Source of the DNA: Oxalobacteraceae sp. CFBP 13730
GTDB taxonomy: Bacteria > Pseudomonadota > Gammaproteobacteria > Burkholderiales > Burkholderiaceae_D
DNA length: 64,000 bases
Assembly: GCA_014841835.1 (NCBI GenBank)
Contig: JACYUQ010000004.1
Location: 496,001-560,000, forward strand
Direction of reading: 5' to 3'
Position 1 is the stretch's first letter. Each line of letters begins with the position of its first letter. Shown here one piece after another: positions 1 to 8,231 of this stretch. Below the pieces are notes generated by a model that was not told the origin of the DNA, did not search any database, and worked only from the letters and a program-made list of their open reading frames with translations. A program made the position numbers and the translations under genes.

Positions 1-201
1 ATCATCATCGACCATGGCGGCGAGTACCTGTCGATCTATGGCTACAACCAGGCGCTGCTCAAACGCCCCGGCGATACCGTGCGCGCAGGCGAAGCGGTGG
101 CCAGTGCCGGCAACACCGGTGGTAACGAAGAATCGGGGCTATACTTTGAGCTCAGGCGTAACGGCAAGGCGTTCGACCCGGCAGGCTGGGTCCGGTTCTA
201 A
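1..201 (+). CDS. envC: EnvC-like M23 family peptidase, C-terminal end (partial)
   Basis: The window opens inside this gene; only the last 66 residues are present. They hold the end of an M23 (LytM) domain: an IDHGG segment, a PGDTVRAGEAVASAG loop, and the closing LYFELRRNGKAFDP stretch that is typical of EnvC-type murein hydrolase activators. EnvC proteins lie in the periplasm and activate amidases that split septal peptidoglycan. The metal-ligand HxH motif would lie upstream, except for its equivalent near the SGLYFELR segment, so whether this copy is catalytic cannot be judged. The stop is 18 bases before the S41 protease start, so the two genes are likely cotranscribed. The EnvC label rests on the C-terminus and neighbours only. 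Confidence 0.8.
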   Translation: MIIDHGGEYLSIYGYNQALLKRPGDTVRAGEAVASAGNTGGNEESGLYFELRRNGKAFDPAGWVRF

Positions 202-219
202 GGTCACCACAGGGTACAC

Positions 220-1698
220 ATGGGCATGAAAGCAAAGGGGTTCGGGCTGGTCGGCGTGGGCATGGTGTTGGGCGTGGCGGCATCGTTTCAGTTGTCCGCT
301 TATGCACAAAAAACCGGCACCGCCACGTCGCTGCCACTGGACGAGCTGCGCCAGCTGGCCGATGTGTATGGCCTGATCAAGACCGACTACGTCGAGCCGG
401 TCGAAGACAAGAAATTGCTCACTGAAGCCATCGGCGGCATGGTGGCCTCGCTCGACCCGCACTCCGTGTACCTCGACCAGAAAGCGTTTCGCGACATGCG
501 CGAAGCGGTGCAGGGCAAGTTCGTCGGCGTGGGCGTTGAAATCTCGAATGAAGACGGCTACATCAAGGTGGTATCGCCGATCGAGGACACGCCCGCGTTC
601 AGGGCCGGCATCAAGTCGGGCGACCTGATCACCCGGATCGACAATGTCCCGGTGCGCAATATGTCGTCCGACGACGCCATCAAGCGCATGCGCGGCAAGG
701 TCGGTAGCAAGGTCACGCTGACCATCGCCCGGCCTGGCGACGACAAGCCGTGGGTCGTGCCGCTGGACCGCCGCGAAATCACGGTCGTCAGCGTCAAGGC
801 CAAGGTGGTCGAGCCCGGCTACGCCTGGCTGCGCATCAGTCAGTTCCAGGAAAACACCCTTGACGAGCTGGCCAAAAAGACCAAGGAACTGTACGCCGAA
901 CAACCCGACATCAAGGGCCTGGTGCTGGACCTGCGCAACGACCCGGGCGGCCTGCTGCCGGGCGCGATCGGCGTCACGGCGGCATTTTTGCCCAAGGCCG
1001 ATCAGGTCATCGTCAGCACCAAAGGGCAATTGCCGGATTCGAACCAGTCGTTCTACGGCCGGCGCGAATTCTATGCCCAGCGTGGCGATCCGCTGGCCGG
1101 GTTGCCGGCCGGGCTCAAGACCGTGCCGATGGTGGTGCTGGTCAATGGCGGCTCGGCATCGGCCTCGGAAATCGTCGCCGGCGCGTTGCAGGATTACCAG
1201 CGCGCGATCGTGATGGGCAGCCGCACGTTCGGCAAGGGCTCGGTGCAGACGCTGCGCCAGTTGTCGCCCGACACCGCGATCAAGCTGACCACGGCGCGCT
1301 ATTACACGCCGAAAGGGCGGCCGATCCAGGCGAAGGGTGTGCAGCCCGATCTGCGGGTGGATGAAACGGCGGATGGCGACCTGCTCAACGCGCTGCGTGT
1401 GCGCGAATCGGATCTGCAGCGCCATCTGGTGGCCGAAGGCGAGCAGCCTGCGACCGCTGGCAAGGACCAGGCGGCAAGCCTGGCCCAGCAACAGCGCGCG
1501 CTGGCGCTGCTGAAAGACCGCAAGCCGCTCGAGTTCGGCAGCAAGGACGATTTCCAGCTGGCCCAGGCCATCAATCACTTCAAGGGCTTGAAGGTGATGC
1601 TGGCCAAGGGCGAACCGGTCGAAGAAAAACCGGCGCCGGCGCCATTGCCGGGCGCGGAGAACAAACCGCCCGAGCTGCATGCGCCAGCCAAAAAGTGA
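220..1698 (+). CDS. ctpA: Carboxyl-terminal processing protease, S41 family
   Basis: A 492-residue periplasmic serine protease. An N-terminal signal peptide or anchor covers about residues 1-30 and ends AYAQ. A PDZ domain follows at about 98-170 and contains GKFVGVGVEI. The S41 catalytic core includes LVLDLRNDPGGLL near 234-246. The Ser-Lys dyad is visible as GGSASASEI (Ser about 314) and FGKGSVQ (Lys about 339), 25 residues apart as the family requires. The C-terminus is low-complexity, rich in Pro and Lys. Such enzymes trim or degrade envelope proteins from the C-terminus. A second in-frame ATG lies two codons downstream. The order envC-like, ctpA, moeB suggests one transcription unit, interrupted by a palindromic repeat before moeB. 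Confidence 0.93.
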   Translation: MGMKAKGFGLVGVGMVLGVAASFQLSAYAQKTGTATSLPLDELRQLADVYGLIKTDYVEPVEDKKLLTEAIGGMVASLDPHSVYLDQKAFRDMREAVQGKFVGVGVEISNEDGYIKVVSPIEDTPAFRAGIKSGDLITRIDNVPVRNMSSDDAIKRMRGKVGSKVTLTIARPGDDKPWVVPLDRREITVVSVKAKVVEPGYAWLRISQFQENTLDELAKKTKELYAEQPDIKGLVLDLRNDPGGLLPGAIGVTAAFLPKADQVIVSTKGQLPDSNQSFYGRREFYAQRGDPLAGLPAGLKTVPMVVLVNGGSASASEIVAGALQDYQRAIVMGSRTFGKGSVQTLRQLSPDTAIKLTTARYYTPKGRPIQAKGVQPDLRVDETADGDLLNALRVRESDLQRHLVAEGEQPATAGKDQAASLAQQQRALALLKDRKPLEFGSKDDFQLAQAINHFKGLKVMLAKGEPVEEKPAPAPLPGAENKPPELHAPAKK

Positions 1699-1709
1699 TT
1701 GTGGTGGTA

Positions 1710-1793
1710 CTTGGGTTCCCGCCTGCGCGGGAACGACGTGCGCAGAGTTACCCCGATTAACCACCGTCGTTCCCGCGCAGGCGGGAACCCAAG
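1710..1793. repeat. Perfect 29-bp inverted repeat pair (REP-like)
   Basis: The 29-base arm at 1710-1738 is repeated exactly in inverted orientation at 1765-1793, with 26 bases between. Each arm itself contains a short palindrome, TTCCCGCCTGCGCGGGAA. It lies in the gap between the S41 protease and moeB. The form (palindromic unit, paired head to head, intergenic) is that of REP/BIME elements; on RNA it would fold into a very stable hairpin and could act as a partial terminator between the two genes. Confidence 0.8.
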
Positions 1794-1818
1794 CTCGCAG
1801 CATCCCCGCAGTTTCCCC

Positions 1819-2595
1819 ATGAACGACAACCAACTCCTGCGCTATTCGCGCCACATCCTGCTCGACGACATCGGCATCGAGGGCCAGCAGCGCCTGCTGG
1901 ACGCGCACGTCGTCATTATCGGCGCCGGTGGCCTGGGTTCGCCCGCGGCGCTGTACCTGGCCTCCGGCGGCATCGGCCACATCACGCTGGTCGATGACGA
2001 CACCGTCGACCTGACCAACCTGCAGCGCCAGGTCATGCACACGACCGGGCGCATCGGTGAGCCGAAAGTCGAGTCGGGCCGCGCCGCGCTTCTGGCGATC
2101 AATCCCGAGATCGAGGTCACCGCCCTGCGCGAACGCGCCGGCCCCGAGCGGCTGCTGGAACTGGCGCGCGCCGCCACGGTCGTACTCGATTGCAGCGACA
2201 ACTTCGCCACCCGCCATGCCGTCAACCGCGCCTGCGTGGCAGCCGGCACGCCGCTCGTGTCGGGCGCCGTGATCCGCTTCGACGGCCAGCTGGCCGTGTT
2301 CGACGCGCGCCAGCCGGCCGCGCCATGCTACGCCTGCCTGTTCCCCGAAGACACTGGCTTCGAGGATGTGGCATGCAGCACCATGGGCGTGTTCGCGCCG
2401 CTGGTCGGGGTCGTCGGCGCAGTCCAGGCCGCCGAAGCAATGAAACTCATCATGGCCATCGGCGAACCGCTGGTCGGGCGTCTCTTGATGCTCGACGGCA
2501 AGTACATGGAATGGACTGCCATTGGCGTGGCGCGCAACCCGGCCTGTCCGGTGTGCGCGGCGCGCCATGGTGAGAGCGGCAACACTGTTGATTAG
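1819..2595 (+). CDS. moeB: Molybdopterin-synthase adenylyltransferase / ThiF-type E1-like enzyme
   Basis: 258 residues counted from the ATG at 1819; the reading frame is open further upstream but that part lies in the palindromic repeat. The protein shows the E1-like Rossmann motif GAGGLGSPAALYLASGG at about 35-51, the arginine-bearing TNLQRQV segment, the VLDCSDNF stretch, and two CxxC zinc pairs (CYAC and CPVC). These enzymes adenylate the C-terminal glycine of a small sulfur carrier (MoaD or ThiS) for molybdopterin or thiazole synthesis. Without MoaD or ThiS genes nearby the two roles cannot be separated; HesA/MoeB/ThiF family is certain, MoeB is the likelier name by length and by cysteine pattern. 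Confidence 0.9.
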   Translation: MNDNQLLRYSRHILLDDIGIEGQQRLLDAHVVIIGAGGLGSPAALYLASGGIGHITLVDDDTVDLTNLQRQVMHTTGRIGEPKVESGRAALLAINPEIEVTALRERAGPERLLELARAATVVLDCSDNFATRHAVNRACVAAGTPLVSGAVIRFDGQLAVFDARQPAAPCYACLFPEDTGFEDVACSTMGVFAPLVGVVGAVQAAEAMKLIMAIGEPLVGRLLMLDGKYMEWTAIGVARNPACPVCAARHGESGNTVD

Positions 2596-2735
2596 TGGTG
2601 TCTTAACGGGCGTCGCGAAACGTGGTGTGCAGGTGAACGTGACATACAATTGCGTACTTTTCGCCGGTACGCTTGTCATAATTCGGGCTTATACTGTGCC
2701 GGTTCCATCGATTCCCTTGTCATCACACAGAGCTT

Positions 2736-3191
2736 ATGAATTTTCAACGTACTCAGCGCAACACGCGCAGCACAGGTCGTGCACGCGGTTTTACCCTGGT
2801 CGAGATCATGGTTGTCGTGGTCATCATCGGCATCCTTGGCGCGCTGGTCGTGCCCAAATTGCTGGGCCGCACGGGTGAATCGCGCGTCACGGCTGCCAAG
2901 GTCGACATCGCCACCATGATGCAGGCACTCAAGCTCTACAAGCTCGATAACCAGCGCTACCCGACCACCGAGCAGGGCCTGGTCGCACTGACCACCAAGC
3001 CGACCTCGGGCCCGTCGGCCAATGGCTGGAAAGAAGGCGGCTACATCGAGAAGCTGCCAAAAGATCCTTGGGGTAACGCCTACCAATACCTGTCGCCGGG
3101 CGTCAAGGGCGAGGTCGACGTGTTCTCGTACGGCGCCGACGGGCAGCCGGGTGGCACTGGCGAAGACACCGACGTCGGTTCCTGGGACTAA
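2736..3191 (+). CDS. gspG: Type II secretion major pseudopilin GspG
   Basis: 151 residues; first gene of the type II secretion operon. A basic leader is followed by the prepilin peptidase site RG|FTLVE (cleavage about residue 18/19), with the conserved Glu at +5 and a hydrophobic helix rich in Val and Ile. The C-terminal half has the GspG signature: YPTTEQGL, the GGYIEKLPKDPWGNAYQY segment, and an Asp/Gly-rich end (SYGADGQPGGTGEDTD) that in this family binds calcium. It polymerises into the periplasmic pseudopilus that pushes folded substrates through the secretin. Processing needs a GspO/PilD peptidase, which is not in this window. Confidence 0.96.
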   Translation: MNFQRTQRNTRSTGRARGFTLVEIMVVVVIIGILGALVVPKLLGRTGESRVTAAKVDIATMMQALKLYKLDNQRYPTTEQGLVALTTKPTSGPSANGWKEGGYIEKLPKDPWGNAYQYLSPGVKGEVDVFSYGADGQPGGTGEDTDVGSWD

Positions 3192-3200
3192 GCCATCGCC

Positions 3201-3677
3201 ATGCCGGCCATGCGCACAGCGCGCACACGCGGCTTCACCCTGGTGGAGCTGCTGGTCGTGATGGTCATCATCGGCCTCACGCTGGGCATGGCCACGCTCA
3301 ACGCCATCCCGAGTCCGCGCCAGGATCTCGATAAAGAAGCGCAGCGCCTGGCGCTGCTGCTGCAACTGGCGCGCGATGAAGCGATCGTGCGCAACCGCCT
3401 GGTCGCGTTCGAGGCCAATGGCGACCGCTACCGCTTCATGGTGCGCGGCGACGCCGGCTGGGAGCCGGTCACCCGCGACGACCTGCTGCGCGAGCGTGAA
3501 TTCAAGAATTCACCCCTGCAATTGATTCTGGAACCGACCGGCACCGGCAACCCTGACATGCTGCGTATCACGTTCGGGCGCGAGCCGGTCGACCGGCCAT
3601 TCGTGCTGACGATGGCCAAGGGCGGCAACACGGTCGCGATCCGCGCCGACGGCGTCGGCCACTTCACTGTCGAATGA
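3201..3677 (+). CDS. gspH: Type II secretion minor pseudopilin GspH
   Basis: 158 residues. The prepilin leader ends RG|FTLVELLVVMVIIG at about residues 11-12, followed by the hydrophobic assembly helix. The rest fits GspH (a FYRFMV-like beta strand region, then the C-terminal ADGVGHFTVE). It is a minor pseudopilin of the tip or shaft of the T2SS pseudopilus. It starts 9 bases after gspG and its stop overlaps the gspI start by four bases (ATGA), so translation of the two is probably coupled. Confidence 0.9.
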   Translation: MPAMRTARTRGFTLVELLVVMVIIGLTLGMATLNAIPSPRQDLDKEAQRLALLLQLARDEAIVRNRLVAFEANGDRYRFMVRGDAGWEPVTRDDLLREREFKNSPLQLILEPTGTGNPDMLRITFGREPVDRPFVLTMAKGGNTVAIRADGVGHFTVE

Positions 3678-4078
3678 CATCCCCCGCCACCATGCGCCCC
3701 GTTTCCCGACCTGCCGCCGGTTTCACGCTGCTCGAAGTGCTGGTGGCGCTCGTCATCGTCGGCACCGCGCTGGCCGCCGGCCTGCGCGCGGTCGGCAGCC
3801 TGACCTCCAACAGCCAGGGCTTGCGCGCGTCGATGATGGCGACCTGGTCGGCCGAGAACCGGCTCGTGCAGATTCGCCTGGGGCGCGAGTTCCCCGAAGT
3901 GGGCAAGCGCAGCTTCCCGTGCCCGCAAGGCGGCCTGAACCTGATGTGCGAAGAAGAAGTCCTGACCAGCCCGAATCCGCTATTGCGCAGGATCGAAGTC
4001 TCGGTGTTTGACGTCGACAAGCCCGGTCGCCGGATTGTCAAACTGATCCAACTGGTTCTGAGGCCGTCCCCGGTATGA
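3674..4078 (+). CDS. gspI: Type II secretion minor pseudopilin GspI
   Basis: 134 residues. Leader with the cleavage site AG|FTLLEVLVALVIVG near residue 16, then the short GspI body including WSAENRLVQIRLG and a conserved Cys pair region (FPCPQGGLNLMC). GspI, GspJ and GspK form the tip complex of the pseudopilus. It overlaps gspH at its start and gspJ at its end by four bases each. Confidence 0.93.
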   Translation: MTSPATMRPVSRPAAGFTLLEVLVALVIVGTALAAGLRAVGSLTSNSQGLRASMMATWSAENRLVQIRLGREFPEVGKRSFPCPQGGLNLMCEEEVLTSPNPLLRRIEVSVFDVDKPGRRIVKLIQLVLRPSPV

Positions 4079-4740
4079 CGCGGATCCCGAGCAGCAGGCA
4101 GCGCCCTGCAGGCTTTACCCTGGTCGAGCTCCTGGTGGCGATCGCCATCCTCGCCATGGTGGCCGTGCTCGGCTGGCGCGGCCTGGACGGCATCGTCCGC
4201 GCGCGCGTGGCGCTCACCGCCGACATGGAAACCACACGCGGCATGCAGCTCGCCTTTGCCCAGATGGAAAACGATTGCGAGCACGCGGCCGGCAACGACA
4301 TCATGGCCGGGCGGCCCGCGCTGCTGTGGGATACCGACCGCCTGGTCCTCGTGCGCAAGGTGTTTGTCGAGAATGAACCATCGCGCCTGCAGGTGGTGAG
4401 CTACCGCGTCGTCGAAGGAAAATTGGTGCGGCGCGAGTCGCCCGGCACGCGCGACCTGATCCAGATCGAGCAATTGTGGCAGGCGATCACGTCCGATGCA
4501 GCGGCCGAGAATTCGCCGTCCGTCGTGCTGCAGGTCGGCGTGGTCGGCATGCAGGTACAGGGCTGGCAGAACAATGCCTGGCGCAATGAACCGACCGCCG
4601 TGGGCGGCGGGGCGCAAGATCCCATCATTGTCGAGTCGCCTGCCAAAAACGCGCAAGACCCGACCGGTGTGCAGGTGGCGCTGACCGTGCAGGGCCTGGC
4701 CCAGCCGATGGTCAAGGCATTCCTGCTGGGAGGCACCTGA
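4075..4740 (+). CDS. gspJ: Type II secretion minor pseudopilin GspJ
   Basis: 221 residues. Cleavage site AG|FTLVELLVAIAIL near residue 13, then WRGLDGIVRAR, which is characteristic of GspJ. The long periplasmic body includes QMENDCEHA. It is a component of the GspI-J-K tip complex. The ATGA overlap with gspI and the one-base overlap with gspK show tight operon packing. Confidence 0.93.
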   Translation: MTRIPSSRQRPAGFTLVELLVAIAILAMVAVLGWRGLDGIVRARVALTADMETTRGMQLAFAQMENDCEHAAGNDIMAGRPALLWDTDRLVLVRKVFVENEPSRLQVVSYRVVEGKLVRRESPGTRDLIQIEQLWQAITSDAAAENSPSVVLQVGVVGMQVQGWQNNAWRNEPTAVGGGAQDPIIVESPAKNAQDPTGVQVALTVQGLAQPMVKAFLLGGT

Positions 4741-5711
4741 TGCATCGCCACCTTACACGCCAGCGGGGCGTTGCCGTCGTGACCGCCATGCTGCTGACCA
4801 CACTGGCCATCTCCATTGTTGCCAGCCTGTTCTGGCAGCAGCAGGTGCAGGTGCGCTCGATGGAAAACCAGCGCCTGCAGTCGCAGACCAAGTGGATCCA
4901 GCGCGGCGCGCTCGACTGGGCCAGCGTCATTTTGCGCGTCAATTACGGCCAATACACGTCGCTCGACCAGGTCTGGGCCACGCCGCTGGCCGAAACCCGG
5001 CTCGACCAGTACATCGAGCGTGAGCGAATCCAGGGCGAAAACTTCGATGCGTCGCTGTCGGGGCAGGTTCTGGACGCCACGGCGCGTTACAATCTGAACA
5101 ATCTGGCCAAGGGCGGCAATCCAGACAAAGACCAGGTCAATGTCATGCGCAGCTTGCTGACCAATCTGCGGCTTGAAGCGCGGCTTGCCGTGCCCATCGC
5201 CGAGTTCGTCGCCGCCGGGCAGCAGCTGGCCGCCGTGCCGGAAGGTACCGACCCGACCACGGTCGTCCGGCCGCGGCGCACCGGGGCGCCGATGCGGCTG
5301 GAGCGGGTCGATGATTTATTGATGGTGCCAGGTGTCAAGCCCGAAGCAATCGAGCGCCTGCGCCCGTTCGTGATCGTGCTGCCGTCGTCGGATACGAACG
5401 TGAACGTGAACACCGCATCACCCGAAGTGCTGGCTGCCGTGTTGCCAGGAAGCTCGCTGTCCGAAGCCAACTCGCTGATCGCCCAGCGTCAGCGGGCGCC
5501 GTGGATTGACGTGCCGAACTTCAAATTGACATGGAAGGGCGGGCAACAAGAAATCGAGCCGCGGATTACCACCAAAAGCACGTATTTCCTGGTGCAGAGC
5601 CGGATCCGGCTCGACCGCGCCGCGCTGGACGCCGAGTCGCTGGTGCAAGTCGGCGGCAGCAACCTGATCAACCCCGGTAGTGTGAACGTGATCTGGACCC
5701 GCCAGAACTGA
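4740..5711 (+). CDS. gspK: Type II secretion tip pseudopilin GspK
   Basis: 323 residues. The N-terminus (QRG|VAVVTAMLLTTLAIS) has a short leader and lacks the Glu at +5, which is normal for GspK. The large alpha-helical domain contains ARYNLNNLA, the YNLNNL-type segment of the family, and NVNTASPEVLAA, a helix-hairpin-like motif. It caps the pseudopilus. Its start overlaps the gspJ stop (TGATG). Confidence 0.93.
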   Translation: MHRHLTRQRGVAVVTAMLLTTLAISIVASLFWQQQVQVRSMENQRLQSQTKWIQRGALDWASVILRVNYGQYTSLDQVWATPLAETRLDQYIERERIQGENFDASLSGQVLDATARYNLNNLAKGGNPDKDQVNVMRSLLTNLRLEARLAVPIAEFVAAGQQLAAVPEGTDPTTVVRPRRTGAPMRLERVDDLLMVPGVKPEAIERLRPFVIVLPSSDTNVNVNTASPEVLAAVLPGSSLSEANSLIAQRQRAPWIDVPNFKLTWKGGQQEIEPRITTKSTYFLVQSRIRLDRAALDAESLVQVGGSNLINPGSVNVIWTRQN

Positions 5712-5728
5712 GAAGAAAGCGAGACAGT

Positions 5729-6946
5729 TTGAGTACTCTTTATATCCGGCATCCGGCACGCAGCCAGGGCGAAGGCGCCCTGTGCCGCTTTGCGCTGGTC
5801 GGCGACAACGGCGCCATCGGCCAGCAGGGCGAGGGCGTGCTGCGCAATCTGGGCGACGCCGTTGCCGCCAGCCGGCGCGTGGTGCTGGTGCTGGCCGCCA
5901 GCGACGTCACGCTGTTGTCCGTGCAAGCCCCGCCGCTGGCCGGCGCCCGCCTGCGCGCGGCGCTGCCGGCGCTCGTCGAAGAACACATCCTGGGCGACCC
6001 GCTCGATTGCGTGCTGGTGGCCGGTCCCGTGCAGCCCGATGGCCGCCGTCCTGTCGCCGTGGTGCAGCAGGCCTGGCTCGAGCCACTCGTGCGGGCACTG
6101 CTCGCGCTCGGTGCGCGCCAGATCGCGGCAATCCCCGAGCAACTGTGCCTACCGCTGCATCCGGGCAGCGTCAGCGCCGTCGTCGGCAACGGCGAACTGA
6201 TCCTGCGCCAGAGCCAATATGACGGACTGGGCCTGGCGCTCGACGGCAGCCCGGTGATGGCGTTGCAAACGGCGCGCGCGCTGTCGGGCGATGCGCCGCT
6301 GGTGCTGTACGTCGACCGTGAACAGCTGGGTGAATACAATGCGCTGGTGGCCGAAGCCGGTCCCGGCATCACGCTGGAAAGCGACGACTGGGCGCACTGG
6401 ATCGCCGGCGCCAAAGGCAGCACCGGCCCCGTGCTCGACCTGGTGCCGGGTCTGGGCACGGCCGGCGTCGCGCAGCGCGACTGGCGCCGCTGGCGCTGGC
6501 CGATCCGCCTGGCGCTGGCGGCGGTGGCCATCAACCTGATCGGCCTGAATGTCGAATGGCTGGGCCTGAAACGTGAAGCCGACGCCGTGCGCCTGCAGAT
6601 GAGCCAAACGTTCCGCTCGGTGTACCCGAACCAGCCGGCCATCGACCCGGTCGCGCAGATGCGCCAGAACATCGACCGCGCCAAGGCCGGCAGCGGCCAG
6701 GTGGCCGGTAACGAATTCAACTGGATGGCCGCCGCCTTCGGCGAAGCGATACGCACGCTGGGCGTGCCGCCTGCGATTGCATCAATCGATTACCGCGAAC
6801 GGACCCTCACCGTGCGCGTCAAACCAGAGTCCACCAACCCCGGCATGGCCGACCAGCTCCGCGCGTCCCTGTCGTCACGTAACCTCAGCCTGGAGTCGCC
6901 CGATGCGACCACCTGGCTGATCCGCAGCACAGGAGCCAAGCCATGA
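5729..6946 (+). CDS. gspL: Type II secretion inner-membrane platform protein GspL
   Basis: 405 residues, beginning at a TTG codon preceded by the purine-rich AGAAAGCGAG. The cytoplasmic actin-like domain fills about the first 250 residues (VLAASDVTLLSVQAPPL is typical). One membrane helix follows near 255-275 (IRLALAAVAINLIGLNVEWLG), then a small periplasmic ferredoxin-like domain. GspL recruits the GspE ATPase to the membrane and pairs with GspM. No ATG or GTG in a suitable place competes with the TTG start. The stop overlaps the gspM start by four bases. Confidence 0.92.
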   Translation: MSTLYIRHPARSQGEGALCRFALVGDNGAIGQQGEGVLRNLGDAVAASRRVVLVLAASDVTLLSVQAPPLAGARLRAALPALVEEHILGDPLDCVLVAGPVQPDGRRPVAVVQQAWLEPLVRALLALGARQIAAIPEQLCLPLHPGSVSAVVGNGELILRQSQYDGLGLALDGSPVMALQTARALSGDAPLVLYVDREQLGEYNALVAEAGPGITLESDDWAHWIAGAKGSTGPVLDLVPGLGTAGVAQRDWRRWRWPIRLALAAVAINLIGLNVEWLGLKREADAVRLQMSQTFRSVYPNQPAIDPVAQMRQNIDRAKAGSGQVAGNEFNWMAAAFGEAIRTLGVPPAIASIDYRERTLTVRVKPESTNPGMADQLRASLSSRNLSLESPDATTWLIRSTGAKP

Positions 6947-7461
6947 GCGCCATCGGCAAACTGAGCGGCCTGCGCGAACGCGTGGGCGGCTACTGGATCG
7001 CGCGCAGCGCGCAAGAACGCAAGTTCCTGCTCGTCGGCGGCGGCGTGGTGGCACTGACGCTGCTGTACCTGGTGCTGCTCGAGCCGGCGCTGACCGGCCG
7101 CGAACAACTGCGCCGCGCGCTGCCCGAACTGCGCCAGCAAGCTGCGCAGCTCGACGCGCTGGCGGCCGAAGCGCGGGCTGTTGCGGCCCAGCCGGCGCCG
7201 GCCGCCGCACCCGTCACGCGCGAGGCGCTGGCCGCCAGCATGACGGCCAGCGGTCTGAACCCCGCGTCGCTGTCGGTCAGTGGCGAATACACCAAGGTGC
7301 AACTCAATGGCGTTTCGTTCGCCAACCTGATGGCCTGGCTCGACGCGCAACGCCGCGACAGCCGCCTGCTGGTGCAGGATGCGCAATTTAGCGCCAAGGA
7401 TGCCCTTGGCCAGGTCGATGCCACGCTCACGCTGCGTCAAAGCACCGAGCCGGCTGCATGA
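6943..7461 (+). CDS. gspM: Type II secretion protein GspM
   Basis: 172 residues. A short cytoplasmic N-terminus with SAQERKFLLVGGG is followed by one membrane helix (about 27-47) and a periplasmic domain with an Ala-rich coiled-coil start (QQAAQLDALAAEARAVAA). It ends with the VNLxFANLMAWL-like ferredoxin fold strand region (GVSFANLMAWLDAQ). Partner of GspL in the assembly platform. Overlaps gspL and gspN by four bases each. Confidence 0.9.
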   Translation: MSAIGKLSGLRERVGGYWIARSAQERKFLLVGGGVVALTLLYLVLLEPALTGREQLRRALPELRQQAAQLDALAAEARAVAAQPAPAAAPVTREALAASMTASGLNPASLSVSGEYTKVQLNGVSFANLMAWLDAQRRDSRLLVQDAQFSAKDALGQVDATLTLRQSTEPAA

Positions 7462-8231
7462 GGCGGGCGCTGACGTGGGGCTTGCTGGTGGCGCTAGCCG
7501 TGGTAATCACAGTGCTGGCATTCCTGCCGGCGGCCTGGCTTGGCCCCATGGTCGAACGCCAGACCGGCGGTCGATTGACGCTGGGGGATGCGCAGGGTAC
7601 GCTTTGGCGCGGCTCGGCCTTTATCGGCGGGGCGCCGGGCCAGGGCGGTGCGGTTACGCCATTGCTGCCAGGCCGTTTTGCCTGGACCCTGTCGCCACTG
7701 GTGGTGCTGGGCAACGTGAACATGACGCTCGAAAATGCGCAGGCGCTGGCCAATCCGGTGCGCGTGCAGGGCAGCTGGTCGCAGTGGCAGGTCAATGCCG
7801 GCGAACTCCTGCTGCCAGCCGAGGGGCTGGCGGGCCTGGGCGCGCCGCTCAACACGCTCGCGCCCACTGGCCGCATCCGGCTTTCCTGGAATACGCTGGA
7901 CCTGCTGCGCCAGCAAAACATCGTGACGCTGCAGGGTCGCACCACGCTGTCGATGAGCGACATGGGTTCGCGCATGTCGCCCATCAAGCCGCTGGGCAGC
8001 TACGAAATGATCATGGACTGGCGCCGACCGCAGGCCGATCTGACGCTGCGTACCGTGCGCGGCGCCCTGCTGCTGTCGGGCGCAGGAACATTGCAGAACG
8101 GCCGCCTGCGCTTTTCAGGCCAGGCAGCGGCCGCCGATGGCTATGAAGACACTCTGGGAACCATGTTGAATCTGCTGGGACAGCGCCGGATGGTGAACGG
8201 CAAAAACGTAATCGCACTCGAGTTCAGATAA
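7458..8231 (+). CDS. gspN: Type II secretion protein GspN
   Basis: 257 residues with one N-terminal membrane helix (about 4-26) and a periplasmic beta-rich body. GRLTLGDAQGTLWRGSAFI is the GspN signature. GspN is an accessory component present only in some T2SS; its exact role is not settled. Overlaps gspM by four bases and gspD by one (TAATG). Confidence 0.88.
   Translation: MRRALTWGLLVALAVVITVLAFLPAAWLGPMVERQTGGRLTLGDAQGTLWRGSAFIGGAPGQGGAVTPLLPGRFAWTLSPLVVLGNVNMTLENAQALANPVRVQGSWSQWQVNAGELLLPAEGLAGLGAPLNTLAPTGRIRLSWNTLDLLRQQNIVTLQGRTTLSMSDMGSRMSPIKPLGSYEMIMDWRRPQADLTLRTVRGALLLSGAGTLQNGRLRFSGQAAAADGYEDTLGTMLNLLGQRRMVNGKNVIALEFR

Noticed and set aside
139..2679. 846-codon minus-strand frame across ctpA and moeB
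   Set aside because: Spans two clear genes and the palindromic repeat; composition is typical of antisense GC-rich codons.
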